From the NCBI GenBank assembly GCA_000827325.1, contig KN832873.1, positions 2,432,245 through 2,496,244 on the forward strand: a stretch of DNA of 64,000 nucleotides, in the 5' to 3' direction. The notes below the pieces were generated by a model. The model did no database searches. It was not told where the DNA came from and saw only the letters and a list, made by a program, of their open reading frames with translations. The position numbers and the translations under genes are program-made. Positions within the stretch are counted from its first letter, which is position 1, and the number at the start of each line of letters is the position of its first letter. Origin of the DNA: Oidiodendron maius Zn. Its lineage: Eukaryota; Ascomycota; Leotiomycetes; Myxotrichaceae. This document shows, in pieces, positions 33,720-45,737 of the stretch.

Positions 33720-35259
33720 TTACTGTGAGGACGTTAGTAATAGTAGCATAAGGCTGGGAGAGGAACCTACCTGGAGAGGCGCAAAGTTTCCGTACGGGTT
33801 AGGCGGCATGCCCATGCCTGATGCGAACTGTGGTGGAGGCGGAGCGGGTCTGTATGGGGTGCCAGCTGGTCCAGAATTGTTCTGCGAGCGGCCCCAGGAG
33901 AGACGGACGCGAGAGTTTCCGATCGGGTAGCCCTGCATCTGGTTGATGGCCATCTCTGCAGCGTGGCGCTGAACGAATTGGACGAAGCCGCATCCCTTTC
34001 CGGGTGGAATCTTGACGTAGGTGATCTCGCCGAAGCCCTGGAAGAAAGATCGCAACTCATCCTCCGTGACGTAGCCAGACAAACCTCCAACGAAGACGGT
34101 CGTGTTGTTGGGATCCGTGAACTGGTTCATGGGTTGGGGTGCACCGTAATAGCCAAGTGGAGGGGGGGCACCCATGGAGTACATTCCAGGAGCCATTCCC
34201 GCACCCATGGCGCCGGGCATGGGCATGCCAGCTGGGCCGCCGCCACCAGACTTGTTCTTGGGAGTAGCGGTCGAGATCCTCATGGGGCGGTTTCCACAGT
34301 AGACACCCTGCATTTCGGTGAGAGCGCGCTGCTGATCGCCCTCATCGGCAAAGCGGACGAAGCCGTATCCACGCGACATGCCGGAAATCGGGTCGGTCAT
34401 GATCTTGGCGGACTTGCAAGACGGGAATCTAGCTTGGAAGAGCGAGACAAGGACGTACTCGTTGACCTCTGGGCCGAGATCGCCGACGAAGATAGAGAAC
34501 TCGGGTCCTCTCTCATCACTTGTCAATAGTTAGTAAGCGTACTGAAGAAGAAGTCAAGGAGTAGAGGAATATGAACCGGGATTCTGACCGACGATCTGCG
34601 AGGCCGCCACCGGAGGCCCAATTGAGCTTGAAGGGGCGAGAGGTATTTGGGATCATGCTTCCGTTCAGCGACAGGGCTTTGGCAGCTGCGGCAGGAGAAG
34701 AGAAGTCGATGAAGCAGTAGCCGGCATTGCTACGTATGTCAGCTGCGATGTAATGTCACGCGTTACTAAGGAGGTACCCACCCTGAGAACTTGTCGCGGA
34801 TCATTTTGACATTGACATTCTCGCCCATGCCAAACCAGACGCTGCGGATAAAGTTCTCGTCGATCCACGGTTCGAGCTCACCCATCCTAGGAGATGTTAG
34901 CACAGTTCGTTAACATATTAAACCGTGCAGGTCAGTTATAGGCTGTGATTATACAGAGTCAAGTGAATCGCGAATAGCAACAATGGTCAAATTGCTCCGT
35001 CTCAGCTGCAGGGGATCGAAACTTACCACAGGGTCGTCTTTGCATCACCAGTGACGCTGCCAGAGCTGCCTTCAGCACCCGGCTGCTGAGCAAAGGGAGC
35101 GGGAGAGCCGCCATCCTGGCCTTGCGGAGGGGGCTGGATGCCCTGGGGCGGCTGTTGGGGTAGGCCTTGCTGGGGCGCGCCTTGCGGCAGGCCGCCGTTG
35201 TTACCCTCGGCGGCAAACTGGGGCTGCTGGCTGGGATCGAATTGCTGCTGGTACGCCAT
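33720..35259 (-). CDS. RNA-binding protein with three RRMs (Csx1/Nam8/TIA1 type)
   Basis: The start MAYQQQFDPSQQPQFAAEGN at 35259 opens a Gln/Pro-rich tail. RRM1 spans the exons around 35030-34560 (LWMGELEPWIDENFIRSVWF, then NAGYCFIDFSSPAAAAKAL). RRM2 has the RNP motifs IFVGDLG and RGYGFVRF. RRM3 has VFVGGLS and KGCGFVQF, and is followed by a Pro/Gly/Met-rich end. The three-RRM layout with a linker rich in Met/Gly/Pro matches fission yeast Csx1 and yeast Nam8/Ngr1, which bind mRNAs in stress response or splicing. The last intron (about 33765-33723) is followed immediately by TAA at 33722-33720, so the final exon encodes only the stop codon. Confidence 0.88.
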
Positions 35260-36662
35260 GTTCACAGTTGGAGAACTAGAGAAATGTATCGAAAAGAAGA
35301 ATGGGGCCTGACAAGGTGCTGAGTCCGAAGGGTAGATGAGTAGTGAAGAGAGTTGCTGTCAAGAGCTGTAGTCGCCGATCGGCCAAATTTGAAGGGTCAA
35401 GATTCAAATCGAATTGAAGTGTTCGCTGTGTGATCTATTCGACGACACAGTTAGAAATGAGTTTCGCAAGTGTGAAAGATTATATGATCTTGGTGGACAT
35501 GAAGTGGTGTGTTTGACGCAGAGCCTCCTTATGCTAAGCGACGTCAAGAGTTTTGTATACATCAGTGAGGCTTGCGACGTATCGTAGCAGGATTCACCAG
35601 TGCGAGTGAATATGGAGTGAAAAGAGATGTATGATCAGGCCAAGATGATTCACACCCTCTGCAGATAGCCGACCGCTTCACCAATATAGCAGGCAAACTT
35701 CTCTCTTGACGCTGAGAGCACTACAACCCACGCGCCATTTGAGCAAACGCCTATGACTTGGGGTAGAATTAATAATCTAGATAGTCCTCGTCGCTCGAAC
35801 AAGAAACCTGATCTCGGTAGTGGGATCTCCTATCCACTAGTCACACGCTTGTAGCAACCAGCATTCCGAGATGTCCATGTTCAGCGTCATTCCAACAAGC
35901 GCTGGTTAACAGAGCTTGCATCTGACGCCGTTTCAGAATTCGATAATTGCAAGGGCTGAAACTTCAGTATTTGGGCTGTCCATCACCAGGCACACATCAC
36001 TCGGCATGTAGTAACCACTCAGGCGCACATCTTGCCCTCGCTGATATAACTTCCACATTGCCAATGCGCGCCTGCTACAGTCCATCATAATCCGTCCAAC
36101 TCGCATGTCAGACCGCTAGACGTCGTCCCCGGCATCTGCCCAGACAATGCAGACTCCTAATATCCAACGCAGGATTGCATATCCTTGTCCATCACCTACA
36201 TTCCATGCCCGGGAAACCCATCACTCGAAAGGAAAGCAGCGCTGACAGCGCACTTACCTCAGAATAGATTCCAAAACCAGCTCGAAGAAGATATCCAGAC
36301 GACCCTATGCGAAGCGCGTTACGAACGGTAGGCGGAAGAGAACCGGGCGGAAGGGAGCGCGATCAAAAAGACGAGCAGGGAACCCAAGGACTTTTATTCT
36401 GTTCGCGCGGACGCCGGGAGAGCGGGGAGACGAGAAGTCGAACGGGGTAGGGAGAGATACGTTATGATATTTTCGCTGGAGAGGAACGGACGCGCGACAA
36501 TCTGCGACTTTTGCGTTGGGCTTTTGCTTTATTCTCTTCGAATCTGCGAGGGCGGAAGGAGGAATGGGTCAGCCAGCTGGACGTGTGAAAGAGAGATTGG
36601 GAGAGACTCGAGGCCGCAGAAGAGGTGTGGGGAGTGGAATGGAGGAGCTGGGCGGCGCTGGC

Positions 36663-36680
36663 GGGTTGGGTTGGGTTGGG
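36663..36680 (+). repeat. Four tandem GGGTT units (G-quadruplex motif)
   Basis: GGG repeated four times at 2-base spacing (GGGTTGGGTTGGGTTGGG). This meets the strict pattern for a parallel G-quadruplex. It lies on the strand opposite to the csx1 coding strand, 1.4 kb upstream of its start codon. Confidence 0.75.
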
Positions 36681-36772
36681 TTGTGGAATTTGCGCCGAGG
36701 GCACGTCGGGACGTTGTAGGCGCATTCCGGGCGGGGGGACCGCGAGACGAGGGCGACGAGAGGGAGGAGAGA

Positions 36773-36786
36773 GCGCGCGCGCGCGC
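36773..36786. repeat. (GC)7 dinucleotide run
   Basis: Fourteen alternating G and C bases, a sequence type prone to Z-DNA. It sits in the purine-rich csx1 upstream region. Confidence 0.8.
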
Positions 36787-38418
36787 AGACCCGACGCGAG
36801 GGATGAAGGGGATCCAGAGGGGAGGTAAATGAGCTAGGAGGGAGGAAGGGATGAAAGGTAACTCACACGACGAAGGGGGACGACGACGCAGGGAAAACGA
36901 CTCGGACTGGCGAGGAAGGCGGCGGGAGGAAAAAGCGTAGGAAGCGATGCGAAAACGCCGGGAGCAGGAAACCAAACGCAGAGAGGAGAGGCGGAGGGGC
37001 GGAGGCGGCGGCGGAGGAGGAGGAGGAAGAAAATAAAAGGAGAAGAAGTTGAGGAAGTGGGGTGGGGGAGGGGGAAGAGGGAGAGGTAGATGGGAGAAGA
37101 GGGGGAATGGAAGTGATGGTCTTGAGGAAGTTCGGTGGGAGGAGGAGAGGGAGGGAGGGAGGAGGAGTCGAGTGGAAGGTGGAGGAGCAGAAATGATGAT
37201 GTGGATGTACCTGTTAGCACGGCCACGCGTAGATCTCAGTCCTCCGACGACATTCCGGCAATGGGCTGAAAAAGGGGATTACGAAAGAGGGCCCGAAGGG
37301 GGAAGGCGCGGGAAAAGAGGGCTGACGGTAGGCGAGCAGATCAGCCGACGATAAGCCGACACTTCCCTCCGACGAATTACCCACGAGTCCGGCCGCGAGA
37401 AACAGGAATGGCCCCCCCTATAAGTTCGCTATCGTTGCTCTGCGCCATCCTCGAGCAGGCGGTGCCCGCGCTCAAGTCTAACCATCGATGCCCGGCCCGC
37501 ACTGATAGATCCCCTCGCATCTCGCGCGAGATACGGGCCAGGCTGTTCCACCTCAGCTGGCCTCGTCGCTGGCGCCTCCCCCCGGCCGTGCCTGAAGCAA
37601 GGAGAGTGTGTCCAGCCCTCTGCAACCCGCTGGAGATCCGCATCTGCACGTAATCCCCGCCACTTCCTATTGGCCCGCCAACACCAGCCCAGCAGCCGGA
37701 TATCCAGATCCAGACAGACGGGCCCGGATCATCGTATTCACAGTGATGCTGGAGGAGGATGCACGAGGAGGACTTGCGCGCGGGGGGGACAGGGACATGC
37801 GGGTAACTGAGTCGCGCGAGGAGACCTGGCCGGAGCTGTGCATGGGGGAGAGGATGAGGGATGGCATTCAAGATGGGCGGCATGGAGAGTCGCGACGTGG
37901 ACTGGAGAGATGGATAGGGGGTAGCGAGACATGAGTCGTGTAGGGGAGAGATTAAGATGCGAGGTGCATCCTGCATGCGCGGAGAAGGTAAGATGAACAT
38001 CTGATGTGCGTGCATACAGGCGCTTATAAGTCCTGCATCGGAGTGTACAGAATACATACAGCAACAGCACATACTTTTAGGTACCTTGCGTATACATATA
38101 TCTCCTCTCCTTTCCCCCATATCGCCCCTCCCCTTCACCTCCATTCTCATATGGATTTGAAATTGTACACCCCAAGGCGCCCACCGTGATTCTGCTATTA
38201 TCCTACACAATCCCGAATCCTGCATGCATTTCAGACACTCCAGAGACATCGTCCAGATGCCACACCGTACTATACAGGAACCGCCAGATACTAAGACACG
38301 GATATGAACTCCCCATCCCACACCCAATATCACCTCCCCCTCACTCCATGCCCCATCCAGACAGTCCTCTCTACCCAATTCAGAATGCCATCTCACACCG
38401 AGCAAGCTCAGTCACACC

Positions 38419-40156
38419 TTACGCACCCTCACCACCCTTCAATCCCTCCATGACCGCCCGCCGCGGGTCCTCCACCGCCTCGAATGCCCTCTCCCGAAGC
38501 GTCTTGCTCCCTCCGCCCCGCCCCCGCCGCTCCAGCCTCTCCTCGTCACTGCTACCGATCTCCCCGTCCGAATCCGAGTGTTGCAGGAGTACTACATTCC
38601 GCCCCTCCGTCTTCTTCCGCTCCCGCTGCTGTTCCTTCATCTGCAGCAGGCCCTCGTCCTGGCATTCCTTCACCACCACCTGCAGGCCTAGGAACTGCTC
38701 TGCCAGGAACGCCTGCAGCTGTGGCAGCAGGTTGCCGCGCGGGCGGTACGTCCCGCTGTCGTTGTCGATCACCAGCTCATACTGTCGCGGGTCCTGCGGC
38801 GGCGGCGCGTGCGGTGGACCCCCGGGCACGTCGTCGTTCGGGTGCGTTACCTGTTCCGGCGCCTCGGCGGGTTTCTGGGGGTGTGCGAGGCGCCGCACGA
38901 AGAACTCACCTGCGTGCGCGACGTACATGTTCACGTCGCTGTGCATGGTGTGCTTGGAGAGCAGGTCGATCCCGAACTCTTTGCCGGTCTCCGTGAAGCG
39001 GAGAAGGCCGTCTAGGGTGAGGACGTAGGTGAAGATCCGCCCGCCCTCATCAAAGTGCGCCATCTTGAGGAATTGGAGGGCTGCTTCTTCTGATTTAGGC
39101 TTCACAATACCATACTGCGTGCTATGATTGAAGTTGTACACCCTCTTATGCTGGTGCTGTAGTACCTTGTTCAGCACGCGGCCTCGCAGACCTACATTCC
39201 AAAACATACCCTTTACGAAGGGCTTGAATTCCACGAATCGATAGTAGAGGTCAGCAGGCACCGGTCCTTGTAACTGAAACTCGTTTGCTTGAAAACTGTG
39301 CTCGTTAGACCTGCCATGTGACTAAGTGCGTTCAGACGTACTCATATCTCTGCACCATATTCGCCTCGTCGCCACTCGTTGTCCCAGGTGCCTTTGTCCC
39401 AGCAAGTCTCCCGATCATAGGCGAGTAGTGTTTGAACCACGAAGTCACACCTATCGTATACATGCGGCCATGCGGCTTCTCACTTTCCCCCAGAACTTCA
39501 GCGCTCACGTACAATGAGCCACTCATGTGGACCTTCCTGCTGAGCATTGCCGCACACCCCCGAAGAAGATACGCCCTCTTGCTTCCCATGCGCTTCTTTA
39601 TGGGGAATCCCTCCTCCCTAAACCCCGGCCACTGCTTGTTCAGATGGTCCACGTAAAGAGTCACGTTGCCCAGTCGGTCGTCGTGATCTCTGGAATCTTC
39701 GTCGTAAAGTCGGCACTTCAGACGAAACCCGCTCGATGGAATACCCGCTACTATCCATTGAGTATTCCATATGGGATTGACACTCTTGTGAATCGTAGGT
39801 GTCCTCAATACCATGTCCGGGTCCTCTTTATGCCGTTTAGGGAGGTCGGCTGTCAGAGTAGCATGGATATAAGGATCAGAAGACCGCGAGGCAAGATCTG
39901 AAATGGGCAAATTCGCTGCTCGGTGGAAAGTAAATCGTACAGTGTACCCATCGGAGACTTTGGGTATAGGAGTCGCATCATAGCCTCCTGGCGGGTTAGC
40001 CTTGTCCCGGAGCTTTTGCTGCTTCGCCGCTAACTTCTCCTTTGCCTCCGCTAGTTTCCCCTGAGTCCTATTCTGCTCCTTCGCCTGCGTACTCAACGCT
40101 GCACCGTTCGTGCCATTTGTCTCCCTCACTAGCTGTGCCTTCTCCTCTGTGGCCAT
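38419..40156 (-). CDS. C2-domain protein
   Basis: Two exons (40156-39342, 39295-38419) encode 563 residues. An amino-terminal charged helix (QGKLAEAKEKLAAKQQKLRD) precedes a C2 domain from about residue 70 to 200: YTVRFTFHRAANLPISDLAS, then RSSDPYIHATL, KSVNPIWNTQWIV and LKCRLYDEDSRDHDDRLGNV, with the Asp residues of Ca2+-binding loops present. Later segments (SWFKHYSPMIGRLAG, VEFKPFVKGMFWNVGLRGRV) are shared with fungal homologues of unknown role. The carboxy end is charged and carries a Pro-rich stretch. C2 domains bind phospholipids, so a peripheral membrane protein is likely; the biochemical function is unknown. Confidence 0.8.
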
Positions 40157-41002
40157 TGATATGCGTTCGGACTGAGTTCGGGGGTTTTTTGGTGCAGGAG
40201 AGTAATTGATCGCTCAATTTATAATAGGCAGAGATGATTTCAGTTCACATTGACAGTCTCCGGAGGTTGTGTGAATGTTTGCGTTACTCTTTAATTCACG
40301 ATAGCTGTGGCAAAATGAGTGTCGAGGTCGTGTGCTCCGTGGAGATCATGCAGGAAAAATGGAAAATTGTCAAAAGGGAGATCGTAATATGCGAGTATGG
40401 TATCAAAATAACAGAGTAATATAAATGAATCATAAAATCTTCTCTGAGTTGCTGAATTTCTAGGTTAAGGCGAGGTAATGGGGTTTGTTGTTATAATTTC
40501 GGGGGTCTTGAGGTCAAAGGCTTGGCCAACTTTTTGCCAACATTTCGGGCCTATGTCATCGTGCATGCATGACTTGAGTTCCCCGCAATGTCCGTGTCCC
40601 CGGCAAGGGATAAGGGTCACTCTTATTTTCGCACAATAGACAGCGAATCCTGCGTATTAAACCACGTTGAGCAGATAAAGATATATACAGCGTGTATAGA
40701 TGTGTATGTGCGCTCGCCCTAACTAGACCCTACTATTCAAGAAGGTTAATAATGAATGAGCAGTCAAATATACAGCAATGCGATGGTCGTCTTCATTAGC
40801 ATCCATAATATGAATCTTGTTCCCATTGGATGGTTTTGTTCTCCAATGCATCTCCATAGAGGCGATATAGCAGAAGAGAATCCAGTGTACCCTATTATTT
40901 CCTAGCTATGCGTGTGAGGAAAACGTCCGAACTCCAAGAATGCCCAGCCATCCAGCCCATGGTATCTCCCATCCAGTATATGCAATAGCGCTCCGTCGCA
41001 TA
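40157..41002. other. Upstream region of the C2-domain gene
   Basis: Also holds the 3' flank of csx2. AT-rich with no supported gene. Confidence 0.5.
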
Positions 41003-44000
41003 TTAACCCCGTTCGGGAATTGGCACCTTCGCAAGCTTCCCTCCTGCACTGACCCGTTTCTGTAGCCGTGCATCGCGCTCCTTGGACCTGTCGGGAGTGT
41101 TTGTTGTAGGAACGGTGCCCACAACGTCTCCTTTGCCGCTCTTCTGATCGATGTACAACGTGGCATTCCTACTCAATGGAAACGCGGGCAGCGCAGACGG
41201 AATCTCGGCGCCATTCTGAACAAGCATCTCTGCGACCGGGAACGCCACGACCTTTGTTGATGCGTCATTGCGAGGAGATGTAGTGGCTTGAGAAGGCGAC
41301 GCAGGGTCTGCGGCAGCAAGTGCTAGGTATACCGCATGTGTCCCTCGGGACTTATCCGTGAGATTTGGATTGGCTTTCAAGGCCAATGCATAGATGACTT
41401 GCTGTATGTCGTTTTTCTTGATGCCAGCCAGGAGTGTTTCATCGGCAGTGTGATAGCGAGAAACAGCTGGCGATATGGGCTCTACGTAGGCTCTGTCGAC
41501 ATACTTGGCCGTAATGAACTTGAGTCGCTGCTCTCGCGTGGTTTGTGGCGACGGCTTGATACCTGGCTCCAGTTTCGCCTCCCAAACCATATTGGAGATG
41601 CGGTTGCCTACGAGCAGTAGGAGTTCGACAATGTCCGTCGTGAAAGAGTTGATGTCCAGGGTGAGTGACCGCACTTTGCTGATGTGGGTGCCCAGCGAGC
41701 GGTGGATGCCGCTGCACTCAATGCAAAGAATTATGGCTAGATTTATCGAGACCCATTCCGTCTTCACTCCTGAGCCACAGTCCGCGCACCAGCAATTTCC
41801 TTGATCTGCCTCTCGCAACAACTGAAGGAGCTTATCGGGGCTCTCATCGAAACCGTTACTACCTGGGCGAGCATATCCGGGTCGGGAACCAACTGTCGTA
41901 CGACGGAAGACGTTATTAGTAGCAGCGTTGTTGTGAGAGTGGTGGGTTCCATGATTCATGGACGAGCTCTTGCCAGTTAAAATCGAGCCAATGTCCCTTC
42001 GAATAGAATGGGATACGGGTTGCGGAGTTGCAGCAGGTGGAGGTACGTCTACCACGCCACGTCCTTCCATTGCGCTCTGGAGAGCATTGTTGATCGCCAA
42101 TATCCAACTATTCAGATCTTCTTCAGATGTTGCCTGGTATACGCGCTTAAATTGAGGCGTGATGATCTCGAAGCAAAATCTTCGCTCAGCATTACGTGCT
42201 TCCCTGACAGAAGCCATTCGCAGGTCAATGGGGTCCATGTGCAAGTCTAGGCGTTGTTTCCAATTGCTGTATTCCGAAACCTTGCCCCCGTCAAGTACAA
42301 TCCAAAATCTGTCTGCTGTCAGTGACTCGCCAACGTGGCCTTTGGAGAAACTTACTTGTGCCAGGCCTGCTTGTTCAGTCCACGAGGATCTGCGTGGCTT
42401 CCAGGTCTGCTCAGAGCCCATAATAAGCCTTCTTTCCGCTGTGTGCCATTTGAGCCAAACTGCGAGTAGTCTTTCTCTTCCAAGTCCCGAATACCCCGAA
42501 ACTTCGGATTGGCAGCGCTTCCTACCGATCCAATGTGAGATGTAAGACTCCCAGGTGATCTGGAGAACTCGGTCCCGGTAATTGATGTTCCAGTCGTTGT
42601 ATTTGTTGGCACTGCTCTGAGTTGGGATGCGGTACTATCAGACCTGCCAAGTTCGGAATCGGACACATATGAAGTAGTAGTGGTATTCATAGCCTGCGTC
42701 AAGGACCCGACTGATGGCACCGTGTCAGGCTCAACATAAGTGATTGTGCTCTTTTCGAGGGTTCGGCGTTTTTCTTCTCGCTCTGTCCGTTGGTACTGGA
42801 ACTCTTTGTCTGCCTCTTGAACCTCGTTGCTAAGCGCCTCAAGCTGCGGGAGCATAGTCTCAATCTTCTTGGCCGTCGCCAGATAGCTCTTAGTCTGCGC
42901 ATCTGCGTACTTCGTCAAGTGTGACAGGACTTCCTGCTCCTTGCGGCCTCCATGCAAATCTTGCATGAACGAAGAGTAATCGAATCGCTTCAGCTCAAAG
43001 TCGCGGCGCTTAGATTGATACTTCGAATCGCTCTCGGCTCTTTTCTTCTGTTTTAAAGAGTCTTGACGTTGACCGAGGTAGCGAGAAACATATGCATAAT
43101 AGTCTTTGCTTTCCTCTTCGAAATCTCGCTTCTTCGCCTCTGCTTGTTTGATGTCCATGGTGTATAGTTTTGCCAGCGGATCTATGATAATCTTCTGCAA
43201 ATTAACCGTATTCTGCTTCTCGTATTGTAGTATCTCACGAGCAATCTTGTCAAAGTAGTGCTCTAGTGCAGGCTGGACTGCATTGGCATTCGACGTAGAG
43301 GCTTCCCTCAAGGCCTCCATGAATCCAGCAACGGCATCGTTACACTCTACTTGCGCAAGGTGTGCTGCCTCGGCCTTTTTCAGGACTTTCTTCATACGTT
43401 GCCTCATACTTCCTGTCTTCTGCTCTAAAGCTTTCATGGTTGCACGAAAAAGTGGACCATCTTCGGCTGCGCTCATGTCCTCTCCAGGCCGCTGGCAAGA
43501 GACGTCTACCTTAACCACGTCCTTTACTGGAATTTGAACGCCTCCACCAGCTCCATCACTGCCGCCCACATTAGATAATGGGCTCTCTTCCAATTCTCGA
43601 GCTTCGGTGGCACTCAGCCTAGAATCCATAGAGTGTGACGATGGTGCTCGAAGTTTTGGGGGTGGGGCGAGGTGAAAGGGCGGAGATGGTGAACCTGGTT
43701 GACTCAAATACTGCTGGTTGCCTAATGTATAAAGTGTTAGCAACTGAACGGTGCAGCCGATTCCTTGAGGGCGTACTTGAGACCCAAAATGAAAAGCTGG
43801 CTAATGTATTCAAGCGATGTGCTCGTTGATCATATTCGACGAACTGAAGGGATATTAGCAGGCATTCCAAATAGTTTCCGGAGACGAACGTACACTGCAA
43901 CAGTTTCTCCAGCCGCCTGCTCTGTCCTCTGCAGCCTTTGGAGGTCGCCATTTCCAGGACCACTCGAAAGATACAGACTGGCTGCCGCCGGTTGAATAAT

Positions 44001-44611
44001 CACCCACTAGTTGAACGTTTGCATTTTTGTGCAGGTTGGGGTCCGCATGGAACTCTCGAGTGACCAGAGTCTCCACATCCTTGGCCGTGGAGGCCGATAC
44101 ATAGGTAAGACCATTGATCACAGTGTCAACCGGACTGGTATTGGGCTCTTGTATTGGGTTTGGGCTACCGACCGCTACAGGCGTTTTTCGGATAATAAAT
44201 GTGAAGTTGAAGGTGAGTTCATCGTCGTTAGTAAGTTTCAGTAATAAGTTTGGAAAGGTTCCGGCGGGCAATGGCTCAGGGTCCTGTCAACATTTTTATC
44301 AGCGCATGCCTCCAAGAAAGCTAGAAATATCCGCGGTTACGGAATCCACCGTACCTGCACATATTCGATCATCCCACCGTCGCCAGGGTCGCGGGTCGCC
44401 GAGAGCTTGCTCGCAGGGAAGGCATTCGGGACGATCGTACAGATGTGGCGCCGCCTGGAATCGGTGACCGTTAATGACGAGACGGTCACTACATGGCCAC
44501 GTCTACATCAGCGCACTCTAGTATATTAGGGTCTGATGGGGACTGACATCGGTTCTGGTCCCTGAGGTACAGCGCGGCGCCCTCGTCGGGCCTGCTGCTC
44601 ACATTGCCCAT
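41003..44611 (-). CDS. Arf GTPase-activating protein Csx2 (BAR-PH-ArfGAP)
   Basis: A large multi-exon gene. The start MGNVSSRPDEGAALYLRDQN at 44611 carries a possible N-myristoylation signal (Gly2, Ser6). Next comes a beta-rich module (HICTIVPNAFPASKLSATRD, then NLLLKLTNDDELTFNFTFII). A BAR-like coiled region follows (ALEHYFDKIAREILQYEKQN, SYLATAKKIETMLPQLEALS), then a PH domain split by an intron (NKQAWHK joined to FWIVLDGGKVSEYSN, ending SWILAINNAL). The ArfGAP zinc finger is intact: CWCADCGSGVKTEWVSINLA then ILCIECSGIHRSLGTHISKV with four Cys and the catalytic Arg. The tail has ankyrin-like helices. It inactivates Arf on curved membranes; Csx2 acts in fungal membrane traffic and polar growth. 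Divergent from the thioesterase gene. Confidence 0.9.
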
Positions 44612-45737
44612 TCTTTAGGCTCTACCCCTCCAATAGGGCGCTCTCAGGGCGTCGGGGATGCGCGAGAAGTGACAATGCTGTCGAACGCAGAGGGACCGAG
44701 GGTCAGGAGCATCGAGATGGGCGGCGTTGGAGGGCAGTGGGGGGAATCGATGAGGGGAGGAAGAATAATGGGAATGAGGTGGCTCAGATATGGGGGATGC
44801 GGTGGTATGAAGGTGCCGACTGAAAGTGTCTGGGAGGTTGCACTCTCTTTACGCGAGACGCGGAGGCAAATCATCACGGCGGAATGAGATAATACGCGGG
44901 CCTGCTCAAAGAACGGCTACTGAAAGCAGCGGCCCACTGTCTGGTTCTGGTTCTAAAAGAAGCGGCATGACATGCTCAGCCATGGCGTGTGCCCTCCAGC
45001 GATCGTCCAACAGCACCACAACGCCGGCGGGGGGTCACATCTGGCTCGTACAACCCATCCTGCTGATGCGCACCTACAGGCAGCACCCGCACGCCAACAT
45101 CGCCGCACGACGAGGCTGTGAAGGCACTAGGGAGGATACCTTGCGTGTGTAATTTCGTACACCGACCCCATGGATGACGGGTTCTCTGGGAAGGGTCATG
45201 TAGTAGTAACACGTTTCACACCCATCACCGAGTCGTTAATTCTAGCGTTCGCAACGTCGGCCCACATCCCGTTGAGCTGTGCATACGGTAGTTTGCTCCT
45301 TGACAGGAGTGCTGGGCAGGGTGATATTGACATTAGTGATATGATGCATGTTATCAGCCAAATGCACTTATATAAGCTATTGCGTATTAGATCTTGTCGT
45401 TTTTCTATTAATTTTTTTATTTTAATTTTATTTTAAATTTATTTATTTATTTTAATTTTAACTTTTAACTTGTTATCGTTTTCTGGCTGTCCTTTCGAAC
45501 GCAAAAAGCTGTATAAAGGGATTCTTCGAATGTTCCTCTTCTCACTTTTACAGTAAAGGTTTATATAAGCGAGGGGCTTTCTTAACCTCGGCCCAGGCAC
45601 ATTTATTCAAAGCTCTCCTCAGCACGGGAGACTCTCTGTATATACGCTTATTCTACGTATAGAGGTAGAGCAGAGGTTCGAGGTCAATCTCGTCCTACTC
45701 GCCTCGAGATTCTCCACCCCTCCACCCTGCTAGAGCC
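44612..45737. other. Divergent region between csx2 and the thioesterase-like gene
   Basis: 1.1 kb without a supported gene; it contains a strong AT low-complexity block (listed). Confidence 0.55.
45400..45470. repeat. AT low-complexity tract
   Basis: About 70 bp almost entirely of T and A in TTTTA/ATTTA units. It lies 270 bp upstream of the thioesterase-like start codon and may be a nucleosome-free promoter element. Confidence 0.7.

Larger units (their letters stand above)
35260..38418. other. 3.2 kb upstream region of csx1, GC- and purine-rich in its middle
   Basis: No supported gene. From about 36300 to 37200 the plus strand is very purine-rich, i.e. CT-rich in the direction of csx1, as in long fungal leaders and core promoters. 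It contains a G-quadruplex motif and a GC dinucleotide run (listed). From 37400 to 38400 a 342-codon minus-strand frame exists but its composition is not protein-like. The right end is the 3' flank of the C2-domain gene. Confidence 0.55.

Noticed and set aside
36464-37354. Cluster of 67-148-codon ORFs on both strands
   Set aside because: Purine/pyrimidine-biased low-complexity DNA leaves several frames open at once.
37377-38405. 342-codon minus-strand ORF just before the C2-domain gene 3' end
   Set aside because: No domain, Cys/Trp/Arg-rich composition typical of GC-rich non-coding DNA, no splice or start context; overlaps several ORFs in other frames.
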